DNA of 64,000 nucleotides from Acuticoccus sp963704595 (GTDB lineage Bacteria; Pseudomonadota; Alphaproteobacteria; Rhizobiales; Amorphaceae), in NCBI GenBank assembly GCA_963704595.1, contig OY969922.1, positions 2,790,001 to 2,854,000 of the forward strand, in the 5' to 3' direction. Every line of letters starts with the position of its first letter. The first letter of the stretch is position 1. Both the position numbers and the translations under genes were made by a program. This document shows, piece by piece, positions 29,363-40,230 of the stretch. The notes under the pieces were generated by a model. That model was given only the letters and a program-made list of their open reading frames with translations. It did not search any database and was not told the origin of the DNA.

Positions 29363-31020
29363 AGGACGTCCTCCGGGAAGTGCTTCAGGAGATGGGCGAC
29401 GGAGTTGGAGGCCGCCTGGCCGAGACCGCAGATGGAGCTGTCGCGCATCACCGTCATCAGGTCCTCTGCAAGGTTGCGGTCGAGATCGCCGGCCTCGAGC
29501 AGGCGGACCATCTTGTCGGTGCCGGAGCGGCAGGGGGTGCACTGGCCGCAGCTCTCGTGGCGGAAGAAGCGCATCAGGTTGATCGCCGCGTCATGCACCG
29601 AGTCCTGGTCGCTGAGGACGATGAGGGCGTGGCTGCCGACGAAGCCGCCGTGCTTCTCGAAGGTGCCGAAGTCGAGCGGAAGGTCCGCCATCGACGCCGG
29701 CAGGATGCCGCCCGACGCGCCGCCCGGCAGGAACGCCTTGAGGGTGTGCCCCTCGGCCATCCCGCCGCAATAATCCTCGATCAGGCGACGCACCGGAATG
29801 CCGGCTGGGCGCGAGCTTGACGCCCGGCTCCGCGACACGGCCTGACACCGAGAAGGAGCGGAGGCCGGAGTGGTTCTCGTCCCACCCCTTCGCGGTGAAG
29901 ACCTCGGGGCCTTCCGCGATGATGCTCGGCACCCACAGCAGCGTCTCGATGTTGTGGTTGAGCGTCGGGCGGCCGAACAGGCCCACCTCGGCGATGTAGG
30001 GCGGGCGGTGGCGGGGCAGCCCGCGCTTGCCCTCGATGCTCTCGATCATCGCGGACTCCTCGCCGCAGATGTAGGCGCCCGCGCCGCGCCGGAGCTCGAT
30101 CGGCGCGTGGGCTGAGAGGCCCGCCGCGCGCACGGCCTCGATCTCGCGGCGCAGGATCTCCAGCACCGCCTGGTACTCGTCGCGCATGTAGAGGTAGATC
30201 CGCTCCGCCTCGACGACGTGTGCGGCGATCAGCGCGCCCTCCAGCATCAGGTGCGGGCGACGCTCCAGCCAGTAGCGGTCCTTGAAGGTGCCGGGCTCGC
30301 CCTCGTCGCCGTTGATGGTCATCAGCCGGGGCGCGGGGTAGGCGCGCACGAAGCCCCACTTCCTGCCCGCCGGGAAGCCTGCCCCGCCGAGGCCGCGCAG
30401 CCCGGCGCCGGACAGCGCGTCGATGGCGTCCTCGCGGCTGATCTCGCCCGACAGGAGCCGCGCGAGCGTGCCGTAGCCCCCCTCGGCGCGGTATTCCTCC
30501 AGCGTCTCGTAGGCCGGAATGCGGGCGCCGAGCGGGCCGGCGGCGACGTTGAGCACCCAGTCGGCGCTGGCACGGTCCACGGCGCGCTGGCCGACATGGG
30601 CGGCGGGCGCGCCGTCGCACCGGCCGATGCACGGCACGTCGACGACGCGGATCCGGGACGGGTCCGCGCGCCCCCGCACCGCCTCGGCGAGCGCCTCGGC
30701 GCCGGCGAGCTTGCAGGGAAGCCCGTCGCAGATGCGGACGGTGACGGGCGGCGGCGCGTCGCCGCCATCGGGCACGATGTCGAAGTGGTGGTAGAAGCTC
30801 GCGACGGCATGGACCTCGGCCTGCGACAGGCGGAAGATCTCCGCGAGCGCCGCGAGGTGGCGCGCATGGAGGCAGCCCGTCCCGTCCTGGATGAGGTGCA
30901 AGCGCCTCGATCAGGAGGTCGCGCCGGATCGGCAGCGGGCCGAGCAGCGCGTGGACGTCGGCGAGCGCCGATCTCGTCGACCTGCCGGCCCTTCGGCGTC
31001 GCCGGATTGCGCCGTGGCAT
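29359..31020 (-). CDS. fdsB: Formate dehydrogenase fused gamma-beta subunit, NuoE-NuoF-like (three apparent 1-base insertions)
   Basis: One roughly 552-residue polypeptide joins the NuoE-like [2Fe-2S] domain (FdsG) to the NuoF-like FMN/NADH domain (FdsB). The first part has LLIEALHLIQDGTGCLHARH, ICDGLPCKLAG and VPCIGRCDGAPA as cluster ligands. The second has GLRGLGGAGFPAGRKWGFVR, the FMN site TINGDEGEPGTFKDRYWLE, GAGAYICGEESAMIESIEG and the ligands ESCGQCTPCRSGTDKM. Starts possible: ATG 31020 (MPRRNPATPKGRQVDE, GGAG upstream, chosen) or ATG 31060 in another frame. Shifts near 30969, 30901 and 29808 are each repaired by one base. It passes electrons from the alpha subunit to NAD+. Confidence 0.88.
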
Positions 31021-31252
31021 GCCGCGCTCCGCCACGCCCTTCGACGACCACCTCAGACATAAGCCACGCTTTCCCCGTCCGGAATTATTCCAGCTTGCCC
31101 ATTCGCTTATGCCACGTCGAGGCCCTGTTTCACATGCGCGGCGGATCGTCCGGGCAGCCGCTCTCTCCGCCGCTTGCTTGCATCGGGAGGTCGAAGTTGT
31201 AAGCCTCTCGCCAAACGCGACTGAAACACCGCACGACCAGGGAAGTACCGCT

Positions 31253-32367
<1,115 letters not shown>

Positions 32368-32534
32368 ACGCTGCGGTAAAGTGACCGGATCGGCGGGGCA
32401 GCGCGTCCCCGCCGAGACCTGACGGCGCCCCGCTCGCCGGCCGCCTCCGGCCAGGCGCACCATCGCGGGCCGCATCCGCCCCATTCCGCACCACGCCGGC
32501 CGCGCGCCGGACGAAACGGCAGACCGAGTACCTT

Positions 32535-33387
32535 ATGAGACTTCAGATCACATCGCGCTGGGCAGCCCATGGCGGCGAGCAACTGGTGTGCCGCCACGCC
32601 TCGCAGGCGACCCGCACGGACATGAACTTTCGCGATCTACCTGCCTCCGCAGGCCAAGCACAGCAGCGTGTCCGGTGCGTGTGGTACCTTTCCGGCCTCA
32701 CCTGCACCCACGCCAACGTGATGGAGAAGGGCGAGTACCGCAAAGCCGCGGCGGAGCACGGCATCATCGTCGTCTGCCCGGACACCAGCCCCCGCGGTGA
32801 CGACGTTGCCGACGACGAGGCCTACGATCTCGGCAAGGGCGCCGGCTTCTACGTGGACGCCACGCAGGCCCCGTGGTCGCAGCACTACCAGATGAAGACC
32901 TACATCCAGGACGAGCTGCCCGAGCTCGTCGCCGACGAATTCCGCGTCGACATGAGCCGCCAGGGGATCTTCGGCCACTCGATGGGCGGGCATGGCGCGC
33001 TCACCATCGCGCTGCGCCATCCGCGCCGGTTCCGCTCGGTCTCGGCGTTCGCGCCGATCGTTGCGCCGTCGCAGGTGCCGTGGGGCCAGAAGGCGTTTCC
33101 CGCCTACCTCGGCGACGACAAGGCGCAGTGGCGCCGCCATGACGCGGTGGCGCTGATCGAGGACGGCGCGCGCGTGCCCGACATTCTCGTCGACCAGGGC
33201 GACGCGGACAATTTCCTCGCCGAGCAGCTGCAAGCCGGAGCTTCTGAAGAAGGCCTGCGCGGATGCAGGGATCGCCCTGACGCTCAGGATGCAGCCCGGC
33301 TACGACCACTCCTACTACTTCATCTCCAGCTTCATGCCCGACCACATCGCCTGGCATGCGGAGCGGCTGAAGCGGCGTCAGACGTAG
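32535..33387 (+). CDS. fghA: S-formylglutathione hydrolase (four apparent 1-base insertions)
   Basis: This serine hydrolase of the esterase D family splits S-formylglutathione into formate and glutathione, feeding the formate dehydrogenase encoded nearby. The nucleophile motif GIFGHSMGGHGALT is intact. WYLSGLTCTHANVMEKGEYR and VCPDTSPRGDDVADDEAYDL are family hallmarks, and the C-terminal PGYDHSYYFISSFMPDHIAWH carries the catalytic histidine. Three extra bases near 32630, 32671 and 32678 cancel, so an open frame continues but about 15 residues there are mistranslated; the repaired reading is FAIYLPPQAKHSSVPVVWYL. A fourth near 33233 breaks the frame. The repaired protein has 282 residues. Confidence 0.9.
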
Positions 33388-33782
33388 GGCGCGGGGAAGG
33401 CCGGACCGATGAGGTCCATCACGTTGCCGAACGGGTCGACGAACTTCACGACCTCGCCGTAGCTTTCGTCGCGCGGCTCTTCGAGGAAGAGCACGCCCGC
33501 TGCGGTGAAACGCGCGAAGTCGGCGGCGAAATCGTCGGTGTGGAAGAACAGGAAGCAGCGCCCGCCGGTCTGGTTGCCGATGCGGGTCTCCTGCTCCTCG
33601 TCGGCGGCGCGGGCGAGGAGGATGTTGGCCCCGCCGCCGGGTGACACGACGACCCAGCGCTTTTTCGCGGTGACCTCTTCGTCGCGCACCAGCGCAAGGC
33701 CGAGAATGCCGCAATAAAAAGCAATGGCCTCGTCATAGTCGCGCACGACCACCGTGACGAGATCCAGCCGTTCGATTGCCAT
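33378..33782 (-). CDS. VOC-superfamily (glyoxalase/dioxygenase-like) protein
   Basis: The 134-residue protein has the paired beta-alpha-beta-beta-beta units of the vicinal oxygen chelate fold: MAIERLDLVTVVVRDYDEAIAFY, then the second half RCFLFFHTDDFAADFARFTAAG and SYGEVVKFVDPFGNVMDLIGP. The conserved late glutamate/aspartate and FVDPFGN signature are present. It resembles the large uncharacterised glyoxalase-like group, so substrate is unknown. Its 3' end overlaps fghA by ten bases tail to tail, and it follows the aminotransferase gene by nine bases on the same strand, suggesting co-transcription with the aminotransferase and kinase. Confidence 0.85.
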   Translation of the reverse strand: MAIERLDLVTVVVRDYDEAIAFYCGILGLALVRDEEVTAKKRWVVVSPGGGANILLARAADEEQETRIGNQTGGRCFLFFHTDDFAADFARFTAAGVLFLEEPRDESYGEVVKFVDPFGNVMDLIGPAFPAPYV

Positions 33783-33791
33783 CGGGATCTT

Positions 33792-35127
33792 TCAGATGGC
33801 GGCGAGGGTCGCAGCCAGGGCATCGGCGAAGAAATCCGCTTCGTCCGTCGTGAGACAGAGCGGCGGGCGGATCTTGAGGGTGTGACCATAGGGCCCTGCG
33901 GCCCCGATGAGAACCCTGCGCTCGCGCAACCCATTGGTGACCATGGTGGCAAGGTCGCCGTCGGGGCTTGCGGGGTCACCGTCGCGGCAGAGATCGGCGC
34001 CGAGGAAGAGGCCGGCGCCGCGCACGTCGGCAAGCCGCGCGTCGGCCGCCTGGACGCTCCCTCAGCCGCTCCAGAAGATACGCGCCGACCTTCGCGGCGT
34101 GGGCGACGCGCTTCTCCTTCGCGATCACTTCCAGCACCGCAAGGCCGGCGGCGGCCGCCGGCGGGGTGGCGGCGAAGGTGTTGAAGTAGCCTATATCCTC
34201 GCAGAAGCGCTCCAGCAGCGCGGGCGTCGTCACCATTGCGGCCATCGGGTAGCCGTTCCCCATCGGCTTGCCCATGGTGACGATGTCGGGCGAGACGCCG
34301 TGCCGCTCGAAGCCCCACATGGTCCCGGTGCGGCCGAACCCCGGCTGCACCTCGTCGGCGATGTAGAGCCCGCCTGCGGCGTGGACGGCATCGACTGCGG
34401 GCTTCAGGAAGCCGGCCGGGTCGGGGTAGACGCCATCGCTGGAGAAGATCGAATCGGCGATGAAGCCCGCCACCGGGTAGCCGCGCCGCGCCAGGGTGTT
34501 GATCGCGCGCTTCACGTGCCGCGCGAAGCCGCCGGCAATGTCGTCGCCATAGTTGCGGGCCGACGGCGCGGGCACCGTCTTCACGTGCGCGGGCGGCTTG
34601 CCGCGCTTCAGCGAGGACGGCGAGATGTCGATCACCGCCGACGTGTTGCCGTGGTACGCCGTCTCGGTGACGATGAAGCCCGTGCCGCCGGTGTTTGCGG
34701 TCGCGACGCGGATCGCAAGGTCGTTCGCCTCGCTCCCCGTGCACGTCATCGCGACGTTGGAGAGGTGATCGGGGAGCGTCGCGGTGAGGCGCTCCAGATA
34801 GGTCTCGGTGGTGCGGTGGAGGTAGCGCGAGTTGATGTTGAGCGCCGCGATCTGCTTCTGCAGCGCCTTGACGACGTGCGGGTGCCCGTGCCCGACGGAC
34901 GGGACGTTGTTGTAGAAGTCGAGATAGCGCGTGCCGTCGGCGGCCTCCAGCCATGCGCCCTTCCCGCCGACCATCTCGATCGGCTGGCGGTAGAACAGCA
35001 CCGACGCCGCGCCGACGTTCGCCATCCGCCTCGCCAGGAGCTCGTCCGTCTCCTCGCGCGCCTCGGTGCGGTCGAAGGCGTTCATGTCGAGGATCTGGCG
35101 CGGTTTCGGCGTGGCGCGGCGGGTCAT
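33792..35127 (-). CDS. Class III aminotransferase-fold PLP enzyme, phospho-lyase-like (one apparent 1-base insertion)
   Basis: This about 444-residue fold-type I PLP enzyme has YLDFYNNVPSVGHGHPHVVKAL, CTGSEANDLAIRVA, the PLP-binding ADEVQPGFGRTG (residues 257-268) and the Schiff-base lysine in VTMGKPMGNGYPMAA (K287). YNN and SVGHGHP resemble the ethanolamine-phosphate/5-phosphohydroxylysine phospho-lyase group more than classical omega-aminotransferases. The start at 35127 overlaps the stop of the kinase gene (ATGA). The frame changes near 34056; one base removed restores ARLADVRGAGLFLGADL. The kinase pairing suggests that an amino alcohol is phosphorylated and then cleaved to an aldehyde, ammonia and phosphate; this is inference. 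Confidence 0.85.
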
Positions 35128-36113
35128 CGCGAAAGGTACGCCCGTGCCAGGCGCAGCGTGCCGTCGGTGTAGCCGACGCCGAGTTCCTGCGCGGTCGGCG
35201 TTTCGGCGTGGCTCGCGAGCCATGCGGTGAGGAGGAGCCGGCGCAGCATCACGAAGGTGGGCAGCATCGCCTCGTCGGCCGTGCTGACCGGGGCGACTGT
35301 GCGGTAGCCCTGCAGCCACGCCGCCTGCCATGCGGGGAGCGCCGGGTCCTCCTCGAAGAAGGAGACGGCGGCGGCGAAGTCGTACATGAACCAGCCGAAG
35401 CCGCAGTCGTCGAAGTCGATCACGCCGATGTGGCCGGTCTCGTCGACGAGAAGGTTGGCGAGGCGAAGGTCGGCGTGGATGAGGCCGAAGCGGTCCGGCC
35501 CCGTGCCGTATGCGGCGAGTTCATCGCGCAGCGTTGCGGTCGTTTCCTCCAGCAGCGCCTTACCTTCCGGGGTCAGGCCGATGGCGGCGCGCCAGTCGCC
35601 CCAGTGCGGCGAGGGGCCGACCGTGGTGTCGAAGTTCCAGACCTTGCGCTCGAACCATTCGGGCGGTTGCCATGTGCGGGCGTGGCCATGGAGGCGGGCG
35701 TTGATGGCGCCGAGTTCGCGAAAGCCCGCGACGAGGCCTTCGCCGTGCGCAGGCTCGGTCCCCGGCATGAAGGCGAAGCCGACCACGTCGCGCTCTTCGC
35801 CGTCCGCCGCAAAACCTGCGATGTGCCCACCGCTCAAGCAGGGGACCGGCGCGGGAATGTCCACCACCCTCTCCGCCCGCAGCGCCTCGATCCAGGCCAG
35901 CTCGGACTCGATCTCGCGCCGGGTGTGGTAGCCCGGCCGGTGAACGCGCAGCACCACCGGGTCTGCGCCCGGCGCATCGGCCCGGAACGTCGCGTTCTCG
36001 GAGACGGTCAGAAGGCTGACGTCGGCGTGCTCCGAGAGCCCCCATTCGGTGACCAACGATTGTGCACCGCGGCGCAGTGCTTCGATGAAGTTATCGTCGT
36101 ACAGGCCCGACAT
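35124..36113 (-). CDS. Small-molecule kinase, APH/choline-kinase superfamily (hydroxylysine or homoserine kinase-like)
   Basis: The 329-residue protein has the eukaryotic-like kinase fold of aminoglycoside phosphotransferases. VLRVHRPGYHTRREIESELAW supplies the lobe-1 residues, the catalytic loop is LIHADLRLANLLV (residues 211-223) and the metal-binding motif is VIDFDDCGFGW (231-241). The MYDFAAAVSFFEE and ALPAWQAAWLQGYRTVAPVS stretches are like those of homoserine kinase type II and hydroxylysine kinase. The start ATG at 36113 faces the divergent importer operon, and the gene is translationally coupled to the aminotransferase. The substrate is likely an amino alcohol taken up by the divergent transporter. 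Confidence 0.82.
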   Translation of the reverse strand: MSGLYDDNFIEALRRGAQSLVTEWGLSEHADVSLLTVSENATFRADAPGADPVVLRVHRPGYHTRREIESELAWIEALRAERVVDIPAPVPCLSGGHIAGFAADGEERDVVGFAFMPGTEPAHGEGLVAGFRELGAINARLHGHARTWQPPEWFERKVWNFDTTVGPSPHWGDWRAAIGLTPEGKALLEETTATLRDELAAYGTGPDRFGLIHADLRLANLLVDETGHIGVIDFDDCGFGWFMYDFAAAVSFFEEDPALPAWQAAWLQGYRTVAPVSTADEAMLPTFVMLRRLLLTAWLASHAETPTAQELGVGYTDGTLRLARAYLSR

Positions 36114-36172
36114 TCCTGCCTTTTTCGCTTAAGGTCCCGGTTAGACGAATGCTATCGGCGCAGAAACATCTT

Positions 36173-36234
36173 CGCAAGAATTTTGCTCTTGCGCTGAAAT
36201 TTTGCGCAGGACACGATGCATTTAACAAATCGTG
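36173..36234. promoter_or_regulatory. Two inverted repeats in the divergent kinase / ABC-importer promoter region
   Basis: Within an AT-rich 189-base divergent region there is a perfect 7-bp inverted repeat CGCAAGA-N7-TCTTGCG (36173-36193) and a second, CACGAT-N11-ATCGTG (36212-36234), 69 bases before the importer start codon. They are candidate operator sites for a shared regulator, though no regulator gene is adjacent. Confidence 0.55.
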
Positions 36235-36302
36235 ATCCTCCCGCTGCGAATACGCCGCCTCGCAAGTGATCGGCGCCGCGCAACCTTCCCAAGGAGACTG
36301 TC

Positions 36303-37437
36303 ATGTCGCTGACCCGTCGCAGATTTACGCAGGGCGCCGCAGCGCTCGCAGGCCTCGGCGCCTTCGCCGGATCGCGCGCCTCCGCGCAGGTGTCCGACCG
36401 GCTGAACATCCTGTGCTGGGAAGGCTACAACACCGACGACGTGCTCTCCCCGTTCCGCTCCGCGCACCCCGGCGCGACGGTCCGCGCCGAGAGCGGGACG
36501 TCCGACCCCGACATGGTCAACAAGCTGCGGGCGGGCGAGGTGAACGTCTGGGACCTCATCAACCTCAACCAGCCCTGGGCGCGGCAGCGGCTCTACCCCG
36601 AAGGCCTCATCAAGGCGCTCGATAAGGAGCGCTTCATGCCGTACTTCGACAAGTACATGGAGGGCTTCACCAACCCGCCCTACCCGCTCGCCTTCGCCGA
36701 CGACGGCGAGCTCATCGGGATGCCGCAGCGCTTCGGCCCGTTCTCCTTCGTGGTCAACACCGACAAGATCAGCCGCGAGATGGCCGAGGACCAGGGCTGG
36801 AAGCTCTTCCTCGACCCCGCGATGGCCGGCCGCTACGGCATCCTCACCTACGACAACTGGAACGTCATGCACATGTGCCTGACGGGCGACCAGGACCCGT
36901 TCAAGCCCATCGAGGGCGAGGGCCTCGAGACCTTCAAGGGCACGGCCGAGACCATCTTCGGCGGCGCCAAGCTCCTGTCCGACGATCTGGTCGCGATGAA
37001 CACCGCGCTCATCAACGGCGAGATCGACGCCTACTTCACCGGCGGCACCTACACCGCGTCCCCGGCGCGGCTCGACGGCCTCACCAACATCCGCGGCATC
37101 ACGCCGAAATCCGGGCCCGCTCGACGGCAAGGGCGGCGTGGTGTGGATCGAGCTGACCTCGGCGGTGAACAACCCCGACCCGTCGAGCCTTGCTGAAGAC
37201 TTCCTCGAGTTCGTCCAGCAGCCGGAGATCTGCAAGGCGGTCGGGTTCGCGGAAGGCACCTACAACCCGGTCTGCCAGATGGGCGACCCGGCCGTGTTCG
37301 ACCAGTGGGACGCCGACGAGCTCGACGCGATCCAGTGGGACAGCCTGGAGGAGGAGATGGCCAACTCCGTCGAGTACCAGGTGGTGGCGTCGTACGACGA
37401 GCTGTCGAAGATCTACAACGCGGCCAAGCGTGGCTGA
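36303..37437 (+). CDS. ABC transporter substrate-binding protein, PotD type with Tat signal (one apparent 1-base insertion)
   Basis: This periplasmic binding protein has about 377 residues. It begins MSLTRRRFTQGAAALAGLGA, a twin-arginine signal peptide, with cleavage likely after SRASA. The mature start RLNILCWEGYNTDDVLSPF and later EVNVWDLINLNQP match the spermidine/putrescine-type binding proteins of the PotD/PotF group. GMPQRFGPFSFVVNTDKIS is the usual hinge-proximal motif. The frame changes near 37119; removing one base restores GKGGVVWIELTSAVNNPD. The ATG is preceded by AAGGAGA. It is the first gene of a complete importer operon and the kinase and lyase genes lie divergent, so the ligand is probably an amine or amino alcohol. 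Confidence 0.88.
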
Positions 37438-38554
37438 CACCGCCGCCATGGCACCGCCCGAGACCCCTGCGCCGCCCGCACCGGCGGCGCAGCCGATCCT
37501 GACCATCGCCGGCCTCGAGAAGACGTTCGGCACCTTCACCGCGCTCCACGGCGTCGACCTCAAGGTCGCCGAGGGCGAATTCCTCACCATCGTCGGCCCG
37601 TCCGGCAGCGGCAAGTCCACGCTGATCCGGCTGCTGGTGGGTATGGACGAGCCCACAGAGGGCACCATCTGGCTGCGCAATGCGCGGATCGACACCGTGC
37701 CTGCCGCGAAGCGGCCCACCTGCATGGTGTTCCAGTCGCTCGCCCTCTTCCCGCACCGCTCCGTCGGCCAGAACATCGAGTTTCCGCTCAAGATCCGCGG
37801 CGTCGGCAAGGCCGAACGCAAGGCGCGGGCGCTCGAGCTGCTGGCCCTCCTCCGGCTGCCTGCGGATTATTACGGCAAGCGCATCCAGCAATGCTCCGGC
37901 GGCGAGAAGCAGCGCGTGGCGCTCGCCCGCGCGCTGGCGTTCGACCCCGAAATCCTGTTCTTCGACGAGCCGCTGTCCGCGCTCGACTATCGCCTGCGCA
38001 AGACGCTGGAGAAGGAGCTGAAGGACCTCCACGAGCGCACCGGCAAGACCTTCGTCTACATCACCCACAGCCTTGAAGAGGCGATGGTGATGTCGGACCG
38101 GATCGCCATCATGCGCGCCGGCCGCTTCGAGCAGATCGCGACGCCCGACGAGATCTACGCCCGCCCCGGAAGCCGCTTCGTCGCCGAGTTCATGGGCGAG
38201 GTGAACCTCTTCGAGATCCGCGCCACCGAGGCCGGCATCGAGTGCGACGGCGTGATCCTGAAGCCGGACGCCGCCGCCCGCCTCGGCCTCGCGCCCGGGA
38301 GAAGCGGCGCGCTGGTCGTCCGCCCCGAGACGCTGCACTTCATCGAGCCCGCCGAGGACGCCGACGCCGTCATCGAGGGCACGCTCCACACCGAGTATGC
38401 GCTGGGCTCGCGCCACCAGTACGAGGTGGACCTTCCGGACGGCGGCAAGCTCACCGCCGAGGTGCTGCGCGAGGACCGCGTGAAGGTCGGCCCCGGCGAG
38501 CCCGTGCGGCTCGGCTGGGACCTTTCCGGCGCCCACATCATCCGGGAGGGGTGA
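37430..38554 (+). CDS. ABC transporter ATP-binding protein, PotA type
   Basis: This cytoplasmic ATPase energises the adjacent permeases. Walker A is GPSGSGKST, the Q-loop FQSLALFPHR, the signature CSGGEKQRVALARAL, Walker B ILFFDEPLSALD, and the switch histidine ITHSLEEAM. A C-terminal TOBE-like regulatory region follows (SGALVVRPETLHFIEPAED). The start is uncertain: GTG 37430, which overlaps the binding-protein stop, or ATG 37448; neither has a clear ribosome-binding site. From GTG the protein has 374 residues, normal for PotA. It is followed two bases later by the first permease. Confidence 0.92.
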   Translation: MADTAAMAPPETPAPPAPAAQPILTIAGLEKTFGTFTALHGVDLKVAEGEFLTIVGPSGSGKSTLIRLLVGMDEPTEGTIWLRNARIDTVPAAKRPTCMVFQSLALFPHRSVGQNIEFPLKIRGVGKAERKARALELLALLRLPADYYGKRIQQCSGGEKQRVALARALAFDPEILFFDEPLSALDYRLRKTLEKELKDLHERTGKTFVYITHSLEEAMVMSDRIAIMRAGRFEQIATPDEIYARPGSRFVAEFMGEVNLFEIRATEAGIECDGVILKPDAAARLGLAPGRSGALVVRPETLHFIEPAEDADAVIEGTLHTEYALGSRHQYEVDLPDGGKLTAEVLREDRVKVGPGEPVRLGWDLSGAHIIREG

Positions 38555-38555
38555 G

Positions 38556-39412
38556 GTGGACCGCCACGACCGCCGCCTCGGCATCCTCTCCGCCCTCCCC
38601 GTCGGGCTCCTCCTCGGCCTCGGCTTCCTCGCGCCGCTTCTGGTGGTCGCCGCCTTCTCGGTGATGCCGCAGGGCGTATTCTCGCTCGGCCATGTGCCGG
38701 ATTTCTCGTCCTACGCGGAGTTCGTGAAGCAGGGCTACTGGAAGTCGCTCGCATGGTCGCTCGGGATGGCGCTGGCGGCGACGATCATCCTCTTCCTTCT
38801 CGCCTGGCCGCTCGCCTACGGGATGGCCAAGGTGTTCGGCCGCTTCACGCTGGTGATCACCATCCTCGTGGTGCTTTCGCTGTTCGTGTCGGAGAACATC
38901 CGCCTGTTCGGCTGGGTGCTGACGCTGATGAAGGGCGGCCTGATCGAGGGCCACCTGGCGGGCGTGGACCGGCGAGGGCTTCGACGGTCTCCTCTACAAC
39001 GTGCCCGTCATCGTGTTCGGCCTCGTCTACGTCTACTTCCCCTTCATGCTGTTTCCGCTGGCGCAGGGGATCGCCATGGTGCCGGACGATGCGCGCCAGG
39101 CCGCCGCCGACCTCGGCGCCTCCCGCTGGACCATCCTGCGCGAAATCGAACTGCCGCTGGCGGCGCCCGGCATCGTCGGTGGGCTGCCTCCTCTCGTTCG
39201 TCCTGTCCGCCGGCGCCATCGCCGAATCGAAGCTTCTGGGCGGGCAGGCGGTGATCGTCATCGGCGACGACATCGAGACCGCGTTCACCTACGGGCAGAA
39301 CTGGCCGCTGGGGTCGGCGATCTCGGTGGTGCTGATCGTCATCATCGGTGCGCTCGCCCTCTTCGGCATCAGCCGGGTGGACCTCGATGCGGTGATGGGG
39401 CGCAAGCGCTGA
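38556..39412 (+). CDS. ABC transporter permease, PotB type (two apparent 1-base insertions)
   Basis: This inner-membrane permease begins at a GTG (38556, GAGG just upstream) and reads MDRHDRRLGILSALPVGLLL. Several hydrophobic helices follow. The EAA loop that contacts the ATPase is ARQAAADLGASRWTILREIELPLAAPG. The frame changes near 38970 and 39181; removing one base at each restores GFDGLLYNVPVIVFGLVYVY and CLLSFVLSAGAIAESKLLGG, giving 284 residues. The stop codon overlaps the start of the second permease (ATGA), so the two are coupled. Confidence 0.9.
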
Positions 39413-40230
39413 TGAAGCCGTCCCGCGCCACCACCATCGCGCTCTACGTCTACGGCATCGCCGCGATCCTCGCCCTCTACCTGCCGCTGGTGTCGGTGGG
39501 GTTCGCGAGCGTCTCCAAGGCGCGCTACCTCACCTTCCCCATCCGCAAGTACGCCACCGGCTGGTACGCGGAGGCGATCGAAAGCCCCACGGTGCACGAC
39601 CTTGTGGCGACCTCCCTCAAGGTCGCGGTGCTGGTCACCGTCATTTCCATGCTGGTGGGCTTCTTCGGGGCGCTGGCGTTCGCGCGCTACCACTGGCGCT
39701 TCCGCAAGACGTTCCAGCAGCTCATCCTCCTCCCGATATTCTTCCCGCAGACCGTCCTCGGGCTCGCGCTCCTGATGTGGTTCAACGCCATCGGCGTCAT
39801 CCCGTCGTGGCACACCGCGGTGATCGCGCACCTCGTCTGGATCGCGCCGATCGCAACGCTCATCATCGCGATCCGCGCCTACTCCTTCGATGCCGCGCTG
39901 GAGGAGGCCGCGCGCGACATGGGCGCCTCGACGTGGGTGACGTTGCGCGAGGTGACGATCCCGCTCCTGATGCCGGGCGTCATCTCCGCCGGCCTGTTCG
40001 CGTTCCTTCTGTCGTGGGGCAACTTCCCGCTTTCGCTGTTCACCACCGGCGCCGATTCCACCCTGCCTGAGTGGCTCTACGCCAAGATGGTGTCGGGCTA
40101 CTCGCCACTGGTGCCGACGGTGGGCATCCTGTCCATCGCAGCCTCGGTGCTGCTTCTGGCCGTCGGTCTCACCGTGCCGTGGCTGATCCGCGCCGTCCGG
40201 CGCAGCCGACACTGGAGACTGACATGCTGA
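39412..40230 (+). CDS. ABC transporter permease, PotC type
   Basis: The intact 272-residue second permease starts MKPSRATTIALYVYGIAAIL and has about six hydrophobic helices. The EAA motif is EEAARDMGASTWVTLREVTIPLLMPG. FAFLLSWGNFPLSLFTTGAD is typical of the PotC/PotI group. It forms the heterodimeric channel with the preceding permease. The end of the gene overlaps the start of the SDR gene by seven bases, linking transport to the downstream oxidoreductases in one operon. Confidence 0.93.
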   Translation: MKPSRATTIALYVYGIAAILALYLPLVSVGFASVSKARYLTFPIRKYATGWYAEAIESPTVHDLVATSLKVAVLVTVISMLVGFFGALAFARYHWRFRKTFQQLILLPIFFPQTVLGLALLMWFNAIGVIPSWHTAVIAHLVWIAPIATLIIAIRAYSFDAALEEAARDMGASTWVTLREVTIPLLMPGVISAGLFAFLLSWGNFPLSLFTTGADSTLPEWLYAKMVSGYSPLVPTVGILSIAASVLLLAVGLTVPWLIRAVRRSRHWRLTC

